Assembly (NCBI GenBank): GCA_012841845.1
Contig: DUTZ01000429.1
Coordinates: forward strand, 1 to 18,495
From: Actinomycetales bacterium
Lineage (GTDB): Bacteria; Actinomycetota; Actinomycetes; Mycobacteriales; Mycobacteriaceae
Direction of reading: 5' to 3'
DNA length: 18,495 nt
Shown: positions 16,685 to 18,495 of the stretch, piece by piece
Layout: every line of letters starts with the position of its first letter
Numbering within the stretch: the first letter of the stretch is position 1
Notes under the pieces: generated by a model
The model's input: only the letters and a program-made list of their open reading frames with translations
Told to the model about the DNA's origin: nothing
Databases searched by the model: none
Position numbers and translations under genes: made by a program

Positions 16685-17914
16685 ATGCACCGCGTGTTCA
16701 CCTCGGACTACCGACCGCTGTACTTCCTCTCGGCCCTCGGGGCCGGGGGCATGTCGGTGTCCGTGTTCATGTACCTCATGTTCCTCGTGCCGCACCCGGA
16801 CACCCCGGTGCCGACGTTCGAGGACATCGCGAAGGTCTACGCCGAGGGGTCGCTCGCCGCGGCCGCCGGCGTCTCCGTGGCGCTGGCGCTCATCGCCGGC
16901 TTCGCGACGCTCCACGTGTTCCTGCTCGTGGCCAACATCGCCGCCTACCGCCGCTTCGTGGCCTCGCCGGCCTTCGAGCAGCTCCGGACGACCAACGCCG
17001 AGGTCGGCCTCATGGCCGTGCCTCTGACGTACGCCATGGCCGTCAACGTGGCCTTCGTCCTGGGCGCCGTCTTCGTCCCCGGCCTGTGGTCCGTGGTGGA
17101 GTTCCTGCTCCCCGTGGCGCTCGTCGCGTTCGTCGCCATCGGCGCCTACGCGCTGGCCCTGTTCGGCCGCTACCTCACGCGCATCCTCGTCCACACCGGC
17201 TTCGACGCCGAGGACACCAACCACTTCAGCCAGGTGCTGCCGGCGTTCGCCTTCTCGATGATCGCCGTGGGCTTCTCCTCCTCGGCCGCGATGAGCCACG
17301 TCACCGCGACGTCGGTCCTGGGCATGCTGGGCACCCTGTTCTTCCTGCTCGCCGCGATGATGTGGGTGGTCGTCAAGCTGCCCGTGAGCTTCGGGGCGAT
17401 CCTCCGCAAGGGCATGGCCGTCGAGGCGGGCCCGACCCTGTGGATGGGCATCCCGATCCTCACGCTCGTCGGCATCGCGTTCGTCCGCTTCTCCTCGGGC
17501 ATCGCCCACAACTTCATGGACACCACGCTCGACCCCAGGATCACGTTCGTCGTGCTCGGCGGGCTCGTCGCCGCGCAGCTCGTCATGGGCCTGGTCGGCT
17601 GGATGGTCATGCGCCGCCAGGGCTACTTCGCGACCTTCGTGCGCGGCGAGAAGTCCTCGATCCCCTCGTACGGGCTCATCTGCCCCGGCGTCGCGCTGAG
17701 CGTGCTCGCGATGTTCTTCCTCCACTGGGGCCTGGTCAAGACGGGTGTCGTGCACCAGTTCTCCGCCGCCCACTGGCTGCTCCTGCTGCCGGTCCTCTAC
17801 GTCCAGGTGGTCACGGTGGTCACGATGCTGCGGCTCAACCGCAAGCTGCTCGTCGGCGGCCCCGGGTTCGCCCCGCGCCCCGCGGCGCAGGAGAAGGCGG
17901 CCGTCGCCGCCTGA
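16685..17914 (+). CDS. Ten-helix membrane protein under a CsoR/CstR-type operator, TDT/SLAC1-like
   Basis: A 409-residue inner-membrane protein with about ten helices, near residues 13-35, 57-87, 106-130, 138-162, 183-203, 208-231, 250-271, 285-309, 329-350 and 362-384. The helix number and length fit the tellurite-resistance/dicarboxylate (TDT, SLAC1) group, which includes sulfite exporters, but I see no decisive motif. NCBI's name 'TsoY family (seleno)protein' may apply; that is from memory and unverified. The protein has a single cysteine, Cys333, in LICPGVALS at the start of helix 9, which suggests a functional site. The promoter carries two CsoR/CstR-type operators. There are no Cys/His-rich metal sites, which argues against copper transport and leaves reactive sulfur species as a plausible signal and substrate. 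Start ATG 16685 has a strong ribosome site. Function is inferred, not shown. Confidence 0.8.
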   Translation: MHRVFTSDYRPLYFLSALGAGGMSVSVFMYLMFLVPHPDTPVPTFEDIAKVYAEGSLAAAAGVSVALALIAGFATLHVFLLVANIAAYRRFVASPAFEQLRTTNAEVGLMAVPLTYAMAVNVAFVLGAVFVPGLWSVVEFLLPVALVAFVAIGAYALALFGRYLTRILVHTGFDAEDTNHFSQVLPAFAFSMIAVGFSSSAAMSHVTATSVLGMLGTLFFLLAAMMWVVVKLPVSFGAILRKGMAVEAGPTLWMGIPILTLVGIAFVRFSSGIAHNFMDTTLDPRITFVVLGGLVAAQLVMGLVGWMVMRRQGYFATFVRGEKSSIPSYGLICPGVALSVLAMFFLHWGLVKTGVVHQFSAAHWLLLLPVLYVQVVTVVTMLRLNRKLLVGGPGFAPRPAAQEKAAVAA

Positions 17915-17920
17915 CCCCCG

Positions 17921-17938
17921 CGCGCGGTTCAGCGCGCG
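17921..17938. terminator. Possible bidirectional hairpin between convergent genes
   Basis: CGCGCG (17921-17926) and CGCGCG (17933-17938) form a six-base stem with a six-base loop that contains the stop codon of the minus-strand gene. There is no T-tract. Its position between two converging genes is the main support. Confidence 0.35.
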
Positions 17939-18495
17939 AGGATCCGCCCGGCCACGTGGTTCCCGGCCATGCCGTGGACCCCGGGGCCGGGCGGCGTCGA
18001 CGCCGAGGCGTGCCAGATCCCGGGTAGGCCCGTCGCGTAGGGGTCGCGGCGGGGCACCGGCCGCGCGAGCAGGCCGGCCAGATCGACCCGGCCCGCCGCG
18101 ATGTCGCCCCCGGCGTAGTTGGCGTTGTGCTCGACCATCCGCGACGCGGGCGTGCAGTGGGCGGCCAGCACCACGTCCCGGATCCCCGGCGCGACCTCCT
18201 CGAGCGCCCGCAGGACGTCCTCGGTCACGTCGCGGTCGGAGTGGGTGGGCACGTGCGCGTAGGTCCACAGCGGTCGGCGCCCGTCGTCCGCCACCCGGTC
18301 GGGGTCGGCGACCCACGGCTGGGAGACCAGGACGACCGGCCGTTCGGCGTGGTGCCCGGAGGCGACGGCCCGCTCGGTCGCCGCGATGTCGGCGGCCGTG
18401 CCGCCGAGGTGGACGGTCCCGGCGCCGGCCAGGCGGGCGTCGCGCCACGGCACGGGGCCCGACAGGACGAGGTCGACCTTGGCGGCGCCCCCGCC
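17929..18495 (-). CDS. FAD-dependent oxidoreductase, phytoene-desaturase-like, C-terminal part
   Basis: This is the last 188 residues of a protein whose N-terminus lies outside the window, so no start can be given. An in-frame GTG at 18453 is internal, because coding continues upstream of it (GGGAAKVDLVLSGPVPWRDA). The segment GTVHLGGTAADIAATERAVA and, later, RPVVLVSQPWVADPDRV, LWTYAHVPTHSDRDVTEDVL, MVEHNANYAGGDIAAG and RPVPRRDPYATGLPGIWHAS are typical of the C-terminal half of the phytoene dehydrogenase/CrtI-like amine-oxidase superfamily. The final GVHGMAGNHVAGRIL is the usual end, where the FAD is closed in. The substrate is unknown; the FAD-binding GxGxxG region is not in view. It converges on the ten-helix gene with a 14-base gap. 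Confidence 0.9.
   Translation of the reverse strand, partial: GGGAAKVDLVLSGPVPWRDARLAGAGTVHLGGTAADIAATERAVASGHHAERPVVLVSQPWVADPDRVADDGRRPLWTYAHVPTHSDRDVTEDVLRALEEVAPGIRDVVLAAHCTPASRMVEHNANYAGGDIAAGRVDLAGLLARPVPRRDPYATGLPGIWHASASTPPGPGVHGMAGNHVAGRILAR

Noticed and set aside
16640..18448. 602-residue antisense frame over the ten-helix gene
   Set aside because: Its His/Glu/Asp-rich composition is what hydrophobic codons give when read backwards; the membrane protein has promoter, ribosome site and helices.

Overview
The window is about 18.5 kb of very GC-rich DNA. Third codon positions are strongly G/C and GTG starts are frequent. Gene content and order point to the mycolic-acid actinobacteria (Mycobacteriales). 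The order is ACT-domain gene, gatC, gatA, pfkA, gatB, LppZ-type lipoprotein, DoxX, a CFP-6-like PH-domain gene, then ilvB, ilvN and ilvC. This matches the Mycobacterium tuberculosis block Rv3013 to Rv3001c as I remember it. ilvD next to ilvBNC is a corynebacterial-type arrangement, so Dietzia, Corynebacterium or Gordonia relatives fit. Dietzia is my best guess, but the sequence alone does not prove the genus.

Layout. (1) 1-963, minus strand: an ACT-domain protein followed by a small membrane protein cut by the window edge. (2) 1040-6853, plus strand: gatC, gatA, a DHA2 drug exporter, pfkA and gatB. The three amidotransferase subunits are split by an exporter and by 6-phosphofructokinase. (3) 6861-8831: lppZ-like lipoprotein (minus) and a DoxX protein (plus), divergent from one 69-nt promoter region. 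(4) 8845-11154, minus: ilvD and a CFP-6-like PH-domain membrane protein. (5) 11206-14849, plus: ilvBNC. It is preceded by a 15-codon leader peptide carrying Leu-Val-Leu codons and by a strong intrinsic terminator, which together form a transcription attenuator. (6) 14940-16544, plus: a large lipoprotein of unknown function. (7) 16606-17914, plus: a ten-helix membrane protein whose promoter carries two 18-bp palindromes of the CsoR/CstR repressor type. (8) 17929-18495, minus: the C-terminal part of an FAD-dependent phytoene-desaturase-like oxidoreductase, cut by the window end.

How the genes work together. ilvD, ilvB/ilvN and ilvC cover three of the four common steps of valine and isoleucine synthesis; the transaminase is not in the window. 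GatCAB makes Gln-tRNA and/or Asn-tRNA by transamidation. The most notable points are regulatory: the ilvB attenuator, the paired palindromes in front of the ten-helix protein, and several starts that look leaderless (a -10 box 6-7 nt before the start codon). I found no RNA genes, insertion sequences, CRISPR arrays or phage genes, and no gene-free stretch longer than 300 bases.
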